Assembly: GCA_958430865.1 (NCBI GenBank)
Contig: CAUDNR010004067.1
Coordinates: 108,314 to 167,821 of the forward strand
DNA from: Entrophospora sp. SA101
Lineage: Eukaryota > Glomeromycota > Glomeromycetes > Entrophosporales > Entrophosporaceae
Length of the DNA stretch: 59,508 nucleotides
Reading direction: 5' to 3'
Under the pieces are notes generated by a model. That model was not told the origin of the DNA. It saw only the letters and a program-made list of their open reading frames with translations, and did no database searches. The stretch's first letter is position 1. Each line of letters begins with the position of its first letter. This document shows positions 1 through 11,676 of this stretch, one piece after another. Made by a program: the position numbers and the translations under genes.

Positions 1-600
1 ATGAGTTGCCAAAGATAAAAATTGGATAGCACGTTTTAGTAGAGAACATAAAAAAAAATATAGTTAAATACCATTGAGATTTTGAGAAGACATTTTACTT
101 TGGCTTGGCTTGTTTTTTAATCTTTATACTATTTCCAAAATAAAGCCGTTATAAGGTTTACCTTTTTCATCAAATTTTCTTTCGTTAGTGGTTGATGATT
201 CAGAATTGCTTATTGAGTATTCTGTCTAAGTTGGTTCATCTTCTTCTGATCTGTAAATATACATGGGATGGTAATTGCCTAATTACCATAAATACGTAAT
301 ACGTAATTATTGTAATTAATTACCACTATCCTCTTTAAAACGTAATTACGAAATTAATTACGGGCGACGAAACTAATTACAAATAACAACAAATTAATTA
401 TCGGGAATATCATAATACAAGTCATTCCCGTTATAGCGACACTCTCCGTGCAAGCAAAAAATGTCAATAGAGTTCACACTCTCCATAACGGCCCCCTCCA
501 TAACGGCCCCCATTCTATAACGCACTGTAAATCAGAAACCAAATTTTTACTATATAATATAAAAGTTTGCCTGAACTAAAATGTGATGATGCCGAAACTC
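1..600. other. intergenic, transposon debris
   Basis: No gene seen. Positions 268-381 carry a cluster of TAATTAC/GTAATTA motifs in both orientations, of the kind found near the ends of DNA transposons. Positions 408-465 hold a DNA-transposon end (key words CATTCCCGTTATAGCGACACTC and GTGCAAGCAAAAAATGTCA) that recurs in inverted orientation at 22372-22432. Confidence 0.45.
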
Positions 601-715
601 GGAGAAAAAAAGGTTATAGAAACTAATAATCCGAAACTTGGTCACTTTGTTGAAACTCAATCACTGTGCCGAAACTGCGGTTTGTTGTCGAAACTACAAA
701 TGAACACTGAAACTC
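585..715. repeat. GAAACT-motif cluster, upstream of BED finger
   Basis: Five or more copies of CGAAACT-like words, for example CCGAAACTTGG, TTGAAACTCAATCACTGTGC and CTGAAACTCAATAC. A second cluster with the opposite predominant strand lies at 1228-1345, and others at 10571-10748 and 23255-23400. I read them as subterminal repeats of one hAT-like family. Confidence 0.5.
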
Positions 716-979
716 AATACATTGATTTGCTAGATGAATTTCCAATCTACTAGGATAAGCTCTATCCCATCTCTGATGACAATATTTACAAGTTGCTTCG
801 TAATGGCCTTTGGTTTTTTCATCTTCATGGGTCCAAACTTCTGACAATGGTCTATCGCCAGCATGCTTTCTTTTGTTATTTGACAATTCTGGTGTAATTG
901 ATGAAATTTCATATATATCATCATTTTCTTGTTGAAAATAATTATCTAAAGTATTTGATGTTTCTTTATCAGGTACCAT
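623..979 (-). pseudogene. BED-type zinc finger exon of a hAT-like transposase
   Basis: From Met at 979 the frame reads an acidic leader, then a BED finger at about residues 55-90: VW...HYEATCKYCHQRW, then LEIHLANQC, so the C-x2-C...H-x(4)-C ligands and the aromatic residues are present. BED fingers sit at the N terminus of hAT transposases and bind element ends. The frame continues past the finger into sequence without family character, so an intron or a truncation probably follows CIE at about 715. No catalytic hAT domain is visible nearby. GAAACT-rich clusters on both sides (585-715 and 1228-1345) look like the ends of the element. Expression as a domesticated finger cannot be ruled out. 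Confidence 0.6.
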
Positions 980-1227
980 TATTTTAAAAAAATTTTCAAA
1001 GTAATAAATTTTTACTATAAAAATATCCCACGCACAAGTGATATATATATCACATGGTAATAAATCCAAATTATTTTCGTGGAAAGGTTATTTAATAGAC
1101 GGGTTTAATTATTCATTATTAAATTGTTAATGTTAATATATAATTATTAATGTAAATACTGGCATTAATTATTGGTAAAGTGATATTATCATTATATGCT
1201 TTATGAATCATTTGTTACACAAAAAAA

Positions 1228-1345
1228 GGCTTGCACATAGATTTTAGTTTTAGTTTCGGCATTTTGTTTGCTTGCTTGAAAAACCGAAACTAAATTTTTT
1301 AATTTGCCGAAACTATTGCCGAAATTTAGTAATTTAGGCAAACTT
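1228..1345. repeat. GAAACT-motif cluster, other side of BED finger
   Basis: Repeated TAGTTTCGGC / CCGAAACTA / GCCGAAATT words. Together with 585-715 it brackets the BED-finger exon, consistent with two subterminal regions of one hAT-like element about 0.8 kb long. Confidence 0.45.
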
Positions 1346-2100
1346 TTATAATTCCAACCTCTTACTTTTTTACATATTATGAACAAATTGATAATTATCA
1401 TCTCTTGTCTTTCCCTTTTTTCTAATATTATATTATTGTTACATACTTACATACTTGTGTCATCTTTAATTATCTATATGTATATATTAATCTGGATAAA
1501 ATACTGCATCTACAAAACACGTGACAATAAAAATTTTATTTCTCAAAAACTGCCGTTGTGGCGCAGAAAGTTGTAGGGACAAGTGTCTTGCACCTATAGA
1601 ACAAACGAATTTATTCATTTCAAGTGAGCCTTTTATCAAAAATAAAGAGGAAAAATAAATCATTTGATTAAATTTACCCAATTCATCCGTGGCATTCATT
1701 CATTACATATGAAAATGAAGATCAATTACATCATACCTCATAATAATGATATATTGTAAAATTTGCTAAATATGGAAATGAAATGAATTAAATTTCGATT
1801 GTTTTTATTTACATAAACTATAATTTATATTAAACTTCATTACATCACTAATAAAGTTAACGCTATTCCAAAAATTTATTTAATTGTATTACGACTACCC
1901 ATACAATTTTTTAGGGGTTTTTTCCTAATATTTGATTAACTGTCAAATAATATAAAAATTTTTTTTTACATTTTCTTTTCCTTTATTTTTTATTTCAAGT
2001 TTTTTTTTATTACATAATAATTTAATTCGTTCTATTCTATATTTAATACTAGATTTACCTTTTTTTTCGTCATTTAATTTTAAAGAATTTTTTTTTTAAA
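1346..2100. other. intergenic, upstream region of the kinase gene
   Basis: No convincing gene. Positions 1551-1605 contain a motif (GTGGCGCAGAAAGTTGTAGG ... CTTGCACC) that recurs at 22442-22490 and, more degraded, at 8060-8205. It is probably a small transposon end. Homopolymer T tracts occupy 1960-2097 directly before the start codon. Confidence 0.4.
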
Positions 2101-2369
2101 ATGATCGAGCAACTTAAAAATTTTATTCGTCATGGTAAACAGGCAAAACAAACACCTTTTCAAGAAAATCCAAAACCACTGAATCCCGAAGAAAATTTTA
2201 GAGAGAATCCAGAAGTAAAATCAAGAGTAGATGATGCAACCGTTGCTATGATCGTAGCGGAAGAAAAAGAAGAAAAAAATAAAATTCCAACGTATCCTGG
2301 TTTAGAAAGATATATATTCTTGGAAAAAATGGGAGAGTAAGTTGAAAATAACAATAATAATAATTGATC

Positions 2370-2405
<36 letters not shown>

Positions 2406-4039
2406 GAGACATTGAAATAAATGTGTTAGGAAAACAATAAAAAGCTTTAATTTTTAACTTCTAACTTAACAATAACCAAAAAAATTTTTTGATAGTGGCG
2501 CATTCAGTAATGTGTATAAAGTATTAGATACAAGTGAAAAAAAGAAAGTTGCAATTAAAGTGGTGCGTAAACGTGAGCTTAATCATTCACAGGTACAAAA
2601 AAAGATCAATATAAGTATAATGATGATGACTATTTTACATTTTAATGATAAGAAGAGCAATTTTTATGGATTGTGATTTTTTGAATTAATTGGAAATTGA
2701 AAACTTTTCACATTTTTTCAATTGTTTTAATTTTTACGATGACACAGTCCATTCATTCATTTTTTTATTATTCTTATTGTTATTAACTTTATTGGTACAG
2801 GAGAAACATCTTCATCGTGATATGAAAAAGAAGCCTCGTGCTATTGAGGTTAGCTAAATATTCAATAATGATGATATTAAACACAAGCGAAAGTTATGAA
2901 AAAATTAGCAAATTTTAAAAATAACATTAATAAATTGATCAAATATCATTTATTTAATAGATTAAATTTTAAAATTTAATAATAACGATGAGCATTTACT
3001 TGACTCTTTTTACAAAAAATAAAAATCTAATTTTAGTCTCGCCCATTTTTATATATTTGTATTTATTTAGAGAGCCAATATTCTTAAAGAAGTACAAATA
3101 ATGCGTCAATTGAAACATCCATCAATCGTTTCCTTATTATCATTTTCTGAATCAACAGATTATTATTATCTTGTTATGGAATTGATGGAAGGTGGAGAGC
3201 TATTCCATCAAATTGTTAAACTTACTTATTTCTCTGAAACTTTAGCAAGGCATGTTATTGTTCAAGTAGCAGAGGGAATAAGATATTTGCATGAAGAAAA
3301 AGGTGTTATTCACAGGTGATTTATTGATTTTTTTTTAAACTATTTTTTGTTCATTAAATAAATATATTCATTCATTCATCTATTCAAATACTTAAAAATT
3401 TAGGGACATAAAACCAGAAAATCTTCTTTTTGATTCTATTCCAATCATCCCTTCCAAGAATCCACCACCACCAAATCCCTATGATGAGTATAAAGAGGAT
3501 GAAGGTGAATTTATCTCTGGTGTTGGTGGAGGAGGTATAGGAAGAGTCAAAATAGCAGACTTTGGGTTATCAAAGATAGTATGGGATGAACAGACAAAGA
3601 CACCTTGTGGCACAGTAGGATATACAGCACCTGAGATTGTCAAAGATGAAAGATATAGTAAAAGTGTTGATATATGGGCACTTGGATGTGTTCTATATAC
3701 ATTATTATGTGGATTTCCTCCATTTTACGACGAAAGTATTGACGATTTAACCGAGAAAGTTGCTAAAGGCGAATATACATTTTTAAGTCCTTGGTGGGAT
3801 AATATTTCAGATTCATGTAAGTTATGTTATAAATTAAAATTAAAGTGCGCGTGTATAAAAATAGACCATTTATTCATTTAAAAAAACTTTTCTTAGCAAA
3901 AGACTTGGTTTCAAATCTTCTTGCAGTTGATCCTGAAAAAAGATATACAATCAATCAATTCTTTGCACATCCATGGGTTAAAGATGAGGTAATTAGATAA
4001 TATATTTAATTTATATAATTTAAAATAATAATAATAATA

Positions 4040-4086
<47 letters not shown>

Positions 4087-4688
4087 TATCATTTTAGCCA
4101 TTCCAACCAAGAAAAAATTCAGCAAAAGATAAACGTATTGTTAGATTCATGGAAAAAGATAACCGACAACAAAAACTAAAACTTGACTCACCGCTTATTT
4201 ATGAAGAAGTATTAGGCACACCGGGGGAAATCATTAGACGTAAAGATGTATTGTCACCAGGTATTTCTTTGAAGGAAGCATTTGATGTCGGTTTTACTAT
4301 ACATCGAATGGAAGAAGAGAGTGCTAGAAAAAGAAAGTTGAAGGCTATGAAACCAAATAATGCATTTTCAACATTCACTGCCAAATTAAACCCTTATACA
4401 ACCGATAGTGATGATGAAAGTGAAACAGCATCATCACCAGAAAAATTATCTGTCATCGGTTCTAAAAATACCACCGCTTCTACCACCTCCAGTACTACCA
4501 GTGGTAATAAGGCTACTACAAAGCAACCGGTTAAAATGAAAACAGGAACAGGTGTTGGATTTTCTCAATCACTGGGAACAAACAAACATGCTAAAGAAAC
4601 ATCAAGACGTAAAGCGTTTGAGTTAAATATGGAAGGTGCGACTTTATTAGGGAGAAGACGAAAAGCTTTAGAGGCAGGTGGTATTTAA
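2101..4688 (+). CDS. srk1: Srk1/Rck2-like MAPKAP serine/threonine protein kinase
   Basis: Seven exons: 2101-2336, 2496-2592, 2801-2848, 3071-3315, 3404-3816, 3897-3988 and 4098-4688. All phases close and give 573 aa. Kinase landmarks: glycine loop GDGAFSNV (about 78-85), VAIK lysine at K100, HRDIKPEN at 208-215, DFG at 261-263, and an activation loop TPCGTVGYTAPE. Between HRD and DFG there is a proline/glycine-rich insert of about 40 residues, typical of the fungal Rck1/Rck2/Srk1 group of CAMK kinases. The C-terminal tail begins RFMEKDNRQQKLKLDSPL, also typical of that group, and ends basic. In yeasts these kinases act downstream of the Hog1/Sty1 stress MAP kinase. That role is known for the family and inferred here. 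No broken residue seen. Confidence in the subfamily is good; the symbol is by similarity. Confidence 0.85.
4025..4092. repeat. ATT/ATA trinucleotide microsatellite in an intron
   Basis: A run of (ATA)n then (TTA)n fills most of the last intron of the Srk1-like kinase gene. A (TA)n tract of about 28 bp lies in its first intron at 2375-2404. Confidence 0.9.
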
Positions 4689-5384
4689 AAGATTGTGCAT
4701 AATATATATATTTCCTTTAAAAAGTTGAGGACAGGTTTTTTTTTAATAAAGAAATAATTAATATATTTATTATTTATTATTAAATTTATTAACAAACAAA
4801 AAAAGGAATTTTTAATTAAACATAGTTTATTTTGTACATATTTGCTTGAAAATATAATATATTTTACCTTTTTACAATCAATGTCAATAATATAATAATT
4901 AAAAAGCAATTAATTAACAACAGCACATTAGCAGTAGGAGCGGGAACATAACAATTTTAACAATTTTTTATTTTTTACTTTTTTTAATTTTTTTTTTATT
5001 TTTAATATTAAAATACAATTAATAACACGCAAATCACGTGATTAATAAAAAAAGGTTCTACTTTTATTCTTACCAGTTGCATTAGAATTAGAATTGTTTG
5101 TCAAATAAATAAAAAACATCAGTTTATTAACAAGTGGAAAACATATATAATAACGAAATACCAACTATTTTGTTAAATCTCTCTGGCACCTGTTGGATCT
5201 TTTAGATATTGAGTGTATGTTGAAGAAGTGTTGCCCAGTTAGAGTTGTGGCACTTTGACTGTCGAAATATATTTGCCAAGGTCACTTGATTTGCAATTAA
5301 AATAATGCTGAAACATGCCTAAATATCTGTCAAATGTCCAAATATCGATCAATTTAAAAATTGACAAAATGTATTAATATGATT
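4689..5384. other. intergenic, nothing recognised
   Basis: AT-rich, no coding signal. It ends at an 8-bp sequence (ATATGATT, 5377-5384) that is the target duplication of the adjacent MITE. Confidence 0.5.
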
Positions 5385-5500
5385 GGGGTACGTATTACTT
5401 TACCGACAACATACGGTGCATCATTTATCATTTTATTAGTTGTTTGATTATGTGGAGGTTAAAATGTACCCCCGGGTTGTCGGTAAACTGAATGCCTCCC
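5385..5500. mobile_element. 116-bp MITE, CCGACAA family, with perfect 8-bp target duplication
   Basis: Inverted ends: left GGGGTACGTATTACTTTACC then GACAAC, right (reverse complement) GGGAGGCATTCAGTTTACCG then ACAAC. ATATGATT lies immediately on both sides (5377-5384 and 5501-5508), a perfect 8-bp duplication as made by hAT and related transposases. No coding capacity. An expanded relative lies at 31275-31465, mirrored at 37526-37716. Confidence 0.85.
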
Positions 5501-5508
5501 ATATGATT

Positions 5509-6430
5509 TACTATTTGCAAGAGTTGTATAAATCTTAATGATTGGGAAATTGATTAGAATGGGCAATTCTCAACCAATTTTTAATAATTGATTAATTGTA
5601 TATATTGATTGCATTCTTTTCTTGGATAATTTTTTATCATGCTAAATTGTTATAAATATAAAATTTGCGCTTAATCTCTTTTTTTAATATTGGTTACATT
5701 GTTTAAATAGTTGAGCCGCGCCGACTGGCGGTTTACTAGCATTCAATCAATGTCTTCTTGAATCTGTAAAAGGCATATTTTAATATCATTTATGCATTTT
5801 GACAACATCTAGGCATTTCGATATTGTTTAGTAGGAATTTTGACAGCTTAAATGTCGATTGACGAAATATTTTGACACCAATTATCTTGCCATTTATAAT
5901 TCTACAGGATTGTTCAAGCCTAGTCTGTTGAAACACCACACACAAGTCTGCAAGGAACGATATTACAACTGTAGAATAACTTCTATGCTGTTCTCTCATA
6001 TTGCCTCTTTGAGCGTAACCTTTTATACAAGAATTAACTCAGTCAGCTGTTCCAATTAGCATAATTGGCAGGATAAATGAATGTGATTTTGGACATTCAA
6101 GGGGATGAGAGATGTGATGGTTATTACATTTAGTGCAAAATCCATTATGTTTTGAGACAATGATGATTGTGATGGTGGTTGTGATGACTGTGGTGATGAT
6201 GTTTATTTTATAGCATGTTCTCTTATAATAATTTCTTTCTACAGCACCAAGTTTTGTCCATGTTTTCTTTGTATGAAGCTGCTGATTATGTCAATTCTTT
6301 AACTGAAACTAGGAATATTCAAAGCTCTTCAAATCTTTGGAGAAGCCTTTAATGGACGCTATGAGCTGCATCAATATCTGTCATGGTATTATCTTTTTGT
6401 GCAAGATTCTGAATGGCTTCTAAGAGAATT
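5509..6430. other. intergenic, transposon debris
   Basis: No intact gene. The stretch from about 6050 resembles eroded transposon coding sequence leading into the repeat locus at 6432-7420, but I cannot read a continuous frame. Confidence 0.35.
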
Positions 6431-6431
6431 C

Positions 6432-7420
6432 TCATTTTTGAGTATACGAGATCTCATTGATATAAAAAGCTGTAATCTTAAAAGATGGTTGACTCTCTTT
6501 ATCAATAATCATGTGTTCAATACCACTGTCATCTTTAAACCAAAAACAGGTGATATCAATTAACATGTGATTCAATCCATAATCTGTTTCACCCAAGTAA
6601 TAGATAATACCAAGACCATGCAGGAATGAAAGTTTTAATAACGTGTATCTACCCAGGTCTCTGGAGTTCCTTAATAAATCTGTTAATAAGTTTCCTCTTT
6701 CAAACAATACTAGTTGGTGGTCTCGCATACCTTGTCCCCATGGAAATTTTTTCATAAGCAAGCTACCGCTATATCAGAAGGCTTCAGGCAAGCGAGAGGC
6801 TTTAACCACAGGTAGAATTTTTTCGGATTTTAACAATATCTACTTGGTAAATAAGGTGCAAACTGGACCGTTTAACTGATGTTTCTCTAATAAACTGATG
6901 ATGATGTTGGTGGCAATTTACTTTCACGTTTTACCAACATGTCATTTTGGCAAAATTCTGAATTTCTAACTATGAACAACCTCCTTGACAATGATGCAGT
7001 TTTGATAAACTCCAGGGCCCTGGAATTTAGTTGTATCATCATACCATCGGGAGAAACGTGGTTGGTTATATTAGCCTTATATGCGCGAGGAATATGAGAA
7101 TGGCTATATTTTTAAATAAAGCAGTGTACTTTGGCATCTGTCAATTTCCGATAATCAATGTTGCATACCAAGCTGTTTGATGATCCAAATTGTTCAAGCG
7201 TGTTGTTTTTCTTTGCCCTCTACTTAATATTAACAACGGTTACGCAGACAAATCGTTTATTTGTTATGATAGAGAATCTTATAATAACTAACTTTATAGA
7301 AGACATAATAAAACTTGCTCCACGTTTTGATTTCAGTAGGATATTTGTAATAAGATATTTATAAAAAAAAGATATCAATACAAAAAAAAAGTACCTGTGG
7401 TTGTTAATAAATAACTTATT
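6432..7420 (-). repeat. diverged copy of repeat family R1 with coding remnant
   Basis: Positions 6605-6665 match 30003-30065 and 42255-42310 (words AAGACCATGCAGGAATGAAA and TCTACCCAGGTCTCTGG). Positions 6985-7035 match 35130-35195 (TAAACTCCAGGGC, TTGTATCATCATA). The tail at 7385-7405 (AAAAAAAAAGTACCTGTGG) matches 31095, 35525 and 43665. On the minus strand, 6432-6770 keeps a 109-codon frame with NSRDLGRYTLLKLSFLHGLG, the same peptide (NPRDLGRHTLLKVSFLHGL) readable at 30001-30060. R1 is therefore an old transposon with a coding portion. I cannot name its superfamily. Confidence 0.6.
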
Positions 7421-8315
7421 ATCTTCAGAACCAATCATACCAAATACGAATTTATTAAAAATGACTGTTTTTACGAGCTATTCTAAAATTTATTACCAAA
7501 CATTAATGGCTTATTACAGATTTATAAACTCAAACTTCAACTAAGTCATCTTATTTTGCTGAACAAAGCAATTCAAATACCCGAGACAAAACACAACTAA
7601 CCAAAAAAAAGGAATATAAATTCCTTGGAATTCGATAAAGGTAAATAATATTGTTAAAGGACGGCTGTTTTTTTACGGGCTATTCTAGTAATAATAATAA
7701 TTTTTTTTACGTGCTTATAAAACATAAAAAAAAAGAAAAAAGTTTAACAAGCAAATATTATCAAAGAATGATTATTTTGAGAGCTATTCTAGTTATTTAT
7801 AAACATTGTCTTTAGTGAAGGATAATTAGATTGCCTTTTCTTAGATTAGACCATTGTCATTATTATATTCTCTTCAATCAAATCCTTTTTTTTGTATACA
7901 TATAACAACATAGATTTGATTTGTTTGAGTGAACGGGATCTATTAAGAAATATTATCTTGGGTCAATATTAACATTTATTGGAGTATTCTTATAATGTGA
8001 TCGGTGGTGCAAAAGTGTAATAAAAACTAATTGTCAACCTTTACACCAAAAGTTTCATCGTACTTTTTGCGCCACAGGGTGATGTGGCCTTTATATATGA
8101 ATAAAATTGTTCTGTTGAAAAAAAACTTTCTATGTAGGAAACCCAGAGTTGGATAAAATTACTAATTATAATTAACTTTTGCACGGAAAGTTGAGAACTT
8201 GCACCATAAATCCGGGATTTTTTCACCGGATCGTCAATTAAAACTTTTTTCTATTTATTTATTTTTCAGACTGACAAAAAAATATCATGCATAAACTGAA
8301 AATATTTGGAGGCAA
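7421..8315. other. intergenic, nothing coding
   Basis: AT-rich. Positions 7660-7790 contain two copies of ACGGGCTATTCTAGT/GAGAGCTATTCTAGT, and ACGAGCTATTCTA also occurs at 7473. This is a short dispersed word of unknown nature. Positions 8000-8225 hold the GCGCCACA...GCACGGAAAGTTGAG...TTGCACCATAA motif seen also at 1551 and 22442. Confidence 0.35.
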
Positions 8316-8528
8316 GCTAATTCATTCAATGCAGCAATCCAAAACGATGAAACTAATGCTCGGAGGACAAAAGATTTGATTACTAATCTTTTCTTGGGCG
8401 AAAAAGGATTAAGTGAATACACTGGGTCGGATATATTGAAATCATTAATTGCTATTGATGAATTTAGCCTCGAACCATTTTATTATACAATGAACTATTT
8501 TATAATCAAATTAAGATTTTACGAATGA
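8316..8528 (+). pseudogene. unidentified coding remnant, 70 aa
   Basis: An open frame without an initiator runs from Ala at 8316 to TGA at 8528, with balanced amino-acid composition: DETNARRTKDLITNLFLGEK then SDILKSLIAIDEFSLEPFYY. No upstream exon, promoter or family was recognised. The downstream sequence (8530-9500) is stop-rich, so this is probably the surviving exon of a lost gene. It could also be part of a larger gene whose other exons I cannot see. Confidence 0.3.
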
Positions 8529-9790
8529 TTTATGTAAATGAAATTTTTGATGAATTAAAAATATTTGTTTGCAAAAAATTCGTGTTGACAGTGAAACTTA
8601 TTTAAATCAAGTGAGTTTGAAACAATTCTATCAGAGACACTCAATAAAGTTGATGAAATAATTATTTGGGAAAATGTTCTTAAATGCACACTTATTTATT
8701 ATTGAGAATTAATAAAATCAACCTACTTTGAAGTGAAACAGGCAGACTTTAAATAAGTTGAATGAATATTATAATAACTAAATATTTCCACGAAAACTTG
8801 AGTATTCAATTATTGATTCTAAATGAGTTGATAGTGCTTTCCCAATAAAATTGTATTTTCTAATATATCAACATGTAATTTTTTAATTTGATTTTGTGTT
8901 TAATTAGTTGTGCCAAATTATCACCTCCACGAAGATTGTATATTTTTACAAGTAGGTGCTTAATTTACTACATTCTATTATCTAAAACAAATCTAAATCT
9001 AATCATCATCAAGATTCCCAAGTTAGAGTAAGCGCCCATTCATATAATAATGTTAATGTATCATTTGGATTTACAAGCTCATATATAATATAATATTTCT
9101 TTGTGATTATTGTGAGTAAATATACTGAGGATCAAATCATTGAATTGTTGTAAAGCATTATGGTTGTCAATATCCTTTTTGAATTTTGATGTGCTAATGA
9201 AATGCTTCTCGAAAAATGGATTACATTTGAAGAAAAAAGATTAAGAATTCCTTGACTTTACTAATATAGAACCATGTAATAAAAGGATTCTTTCTAATCA
9301 AAATGGAGCAATTGAAACTTTAAATTTTAGTTTGATTTGCTACATTATATAAAATAAATGTTATCAGAAATGCCTTATTATTGCTGTCGCCATTTAGTTC
9401 TTTTTCCTTGAATTTAACTGGGAATTATATTTATCTATCCAAACTATAAATTTAAACCAGGAATTCCAACTGGTAAAGGAGGAGGTAGTGAAATTGAGAA
9501 ATAAATGAAGTCTGTCTTCTTTTCTTGCTGAGATGGGTCTGACTTATTTCATCGACAATTTATCACCATCACCACTATCACCTCATTTATCATTGGTATG
9601 ATGCATGTAAACTAACCGTCAGTAAAGTGATTGTCGATGAAGTAAACACCACCCGTCTTGAGGCAGCATTAACAGCCGTATGAAAAAACTCATTATGCTT
9701 TTTACAATCGATGTATTTTAACCTGTCTCATTATGGTGGCATATTAAATATTCTATCTGAAATCATCAACTTATTAATTTATATTTCTTA
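8529..9790. other. intergenic, nothing recognised
   Basis: AT-rich and stop-dense on both strands. No repeat ends identified. Confidence 0.35.
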
Positions 9791-9794
9791 CGTT

Positions 9795-10015
9795 TCATCC
9801 AGATATTGATATTTTGTGAACTTTTTGTATGATATCTGTTACATCTTCAATTCTTTCTTGTCCTTCTTCTCCTTGGGGTAATTTAAATAAGCTTATAAAG
9901 TTTCTCAAGTCTTCGATATACTTCTCCTTCACCGTACCAATCTTCCATTTTTGCATTATGTGCCTTTTCATCTGGGACAAGTTTCTTTGCAACATATCCA
10001 ACTAACATAATCATA
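9795..10015 (-). pseudogene. unidentified coding remnant with one frameshift
   Basis: Two minus-strand frames each look coding over half the stretch: GYVAKKLVPDEKAHNAKMED followed by WYGEGEVYRRLEKLYKLI (about 10003-9890), then LPQGEEGQERIEDVTDIIQK (about 9887-9830). A +1 or -1 shift near 9888 would join them. This is the pattern of a decayed gene or of a very short intron. Family not recognised. Confidence 0.35.
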
Positions 10016-10324
10016 TATATCCCTTTTTCTCGGTGTTTTCAGATATCACATAATTTAATGCAATGCTTATATTTAGATTTGCGCTTTTTCAATCTATAAA
10101 AAAATCGACACTCCATTACGTGTCATTGCGCTTATGGACTAATTAGTAGTATTTGTTAAGGTATGTTCCAACTAAAGCTAGCTTCATTTCAAAATCTAGA
10201 ATTTGGGTCTTCTATTTGCCTTTATTCACTGGAATGTTTTGTTGAATTATCACGAGGGTTTTTTGAATGATTTATTACACAATTAATCAAAGGTGTGTTA
10301 GGAATAATCTTCCTGTGTTATTTT

Positions 10325-10880
10325 CCCTAAGCTGTTCTAAAATTGGTACCTCCACCTGAATATCTTCGATTTTACCATTCTCAGTTAACGAGTGTTGTGA
10401 CTCTGGCTGGGCCTCGAAATCTGTGATTTCCATACCACTTATTTTTTCACGAATTCCACTAACGGGTGATTCTATTCGCCTGACATTTTTATGGAAGAAA
10501 TTATCTGTTTAATTCGAAAAATCTCTACAATATAAAATTTATGGGTATGAAATTAGTGATATGAGCCGGTTAATGTTGGTTTCCAAAACTAGAGAGTTTC
10601 GCAACTGTGCGAAAGTCAAAAGGTTTCGCCATAAGTCGAAACTAGTTTTGACATTTGACCTTTGACTTTTGATTTAGTTTTGATATATAAATTTTAATTT
10701 TAGTTTTGACTTTCGCTTCTTCAAAATAGTTTCGGCAACCAACACTAGAGCCGGCTATAAAAAAATTCCTCTCGACATTCATTTTTACGTCGGAATCTTT
10801 GGTGCAGAATTCGATGACATAGACACTTGTTGAGACGGGCCCATCTGCATTAATTAGAATGACAAAAGGCATACATCTGC
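10325..10880 (-). pseudogene. unidentified coding remnant split by a MITE
   Basis: Minus-strand frame at 10872-10757: MPFVILINADGPVSTSVYVI then EFCTKDSDVKMNVERNFFIA. It runs straight into a 178-bp MITE (10571-10748). Beyond the MITE, 10500-10325 is open on the same strand: RIESPVSGIREKISGMEITD, FEAQPESQHSLTENGKIEDI, QVEVPILEQLREN. Amino-acid usage looks coding in both parts. They may be two exons of one inactivated gene. No family recognised. Confidence 0.35.
10571..10748. mobile_element. 178-bp hAT-like MITE with 8-bp target duplication
   Basis: Starts TAATGTTGGTTTCC and ends GGCAACCAACACTA (reverse complement TAGTGTTGGTTGCC). It is flanked by GAGCCGGT (10563-10570) and GAGCCGGC (10749-10756), a 7/8 duplication. 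The inside is full of GAAACT/AGTTTCG words, the same as the clusters at 585-715, 1228-1345 and 23255-23400. That suggests mobilisation by the hAT-like family whose BED-finger exon is at 623-979. Confidence 0.75.
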
Positions 10881-10929
10881 TAAAAAAAATTACAATACTC
10901 GTAGCAGTATAAAAGCAAATAGTTAGAGT

Positions 10930-11055
10930 TTCTATTCGTAATAGTAATCCAAATTCTTATTCGTACTAATTCGAATTATTATTATTATTCGTTTAATTCG
11001 AATAAACTTTCAATGTAATTCGAATCAAATTCATAACAAATAATTCGTATGAAAT
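10930..11055. repeat. cluster of AATTCG motifs
   Basis: About ten copies of ATTCG/CGAAT words in both orientations (TAATTCGAATTA, TTATTCGTA, GTAATTCGAATC). The same words flank the MITE at 31230-31275 and 31470-31500. Probably subterminal repeats of another transposon. Confidence 0.45.
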
Positions 11056-11676
11056 TGTTTGAAATAGAAATAAAAATAAAGGAAGTTTACACAATTTTTG
11101 ATTTTTGAGCAGTAGCACAAATATTAATATGATTAAAGCTCCAATGGATTGATTTGATTCGGGTTAGTTAAAATTCACTTCGAATTTGATTTTTTAAATC
11201 AATTATTTTTTGCATTGACGTTATGGACAACTTGGACACTTTATCCGGAATTGGCAATTAGTATGTGCTTTTTGTGAAATCTATGTAAAACAAAGTCGCG
11301 TTCGAGCTTTATTTATTAAAAGTTTCTTCGTTATAAACACCAATAACTGAATTATCTGGATTAGGCCACGTTAAAACCATCGTATAACCCTTGCATGAAC
11401 CAAATCCATCACTTAAATTGATTGTGGATATTCAAACCATGACTGTTATTGCTTAATAGACATTAGTTTTTTTGTTGGAATTAGGGAATTATTGCACTTT
11501 TGATTGATTGTTTTATCACAATTAATTGAAAAAAGATTTGACCATTTCTTAAAATATAATAATAATCTTTATTACTGAAACAAATTCTAATTTTAAACAA
11601 ATCTCTTGACCTACTTTTTTTAAATAATAATGATAATTAAAAGTTCACATTGCATTCACATATTCATAAACTTGTT
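11056..11676. other. intergenic, 3' side of the 1089-aa gene
   Basis: No gene or repeat recognised. The downstream gene ends at 11677 on the minus strand. Confidence 0.4.

Noticed and set aside
2375..2404. (TA)n tract as a promoter or replication origin
   Set aside because: It lies in the first intron of the kinase gene and is a plain microsatellite.
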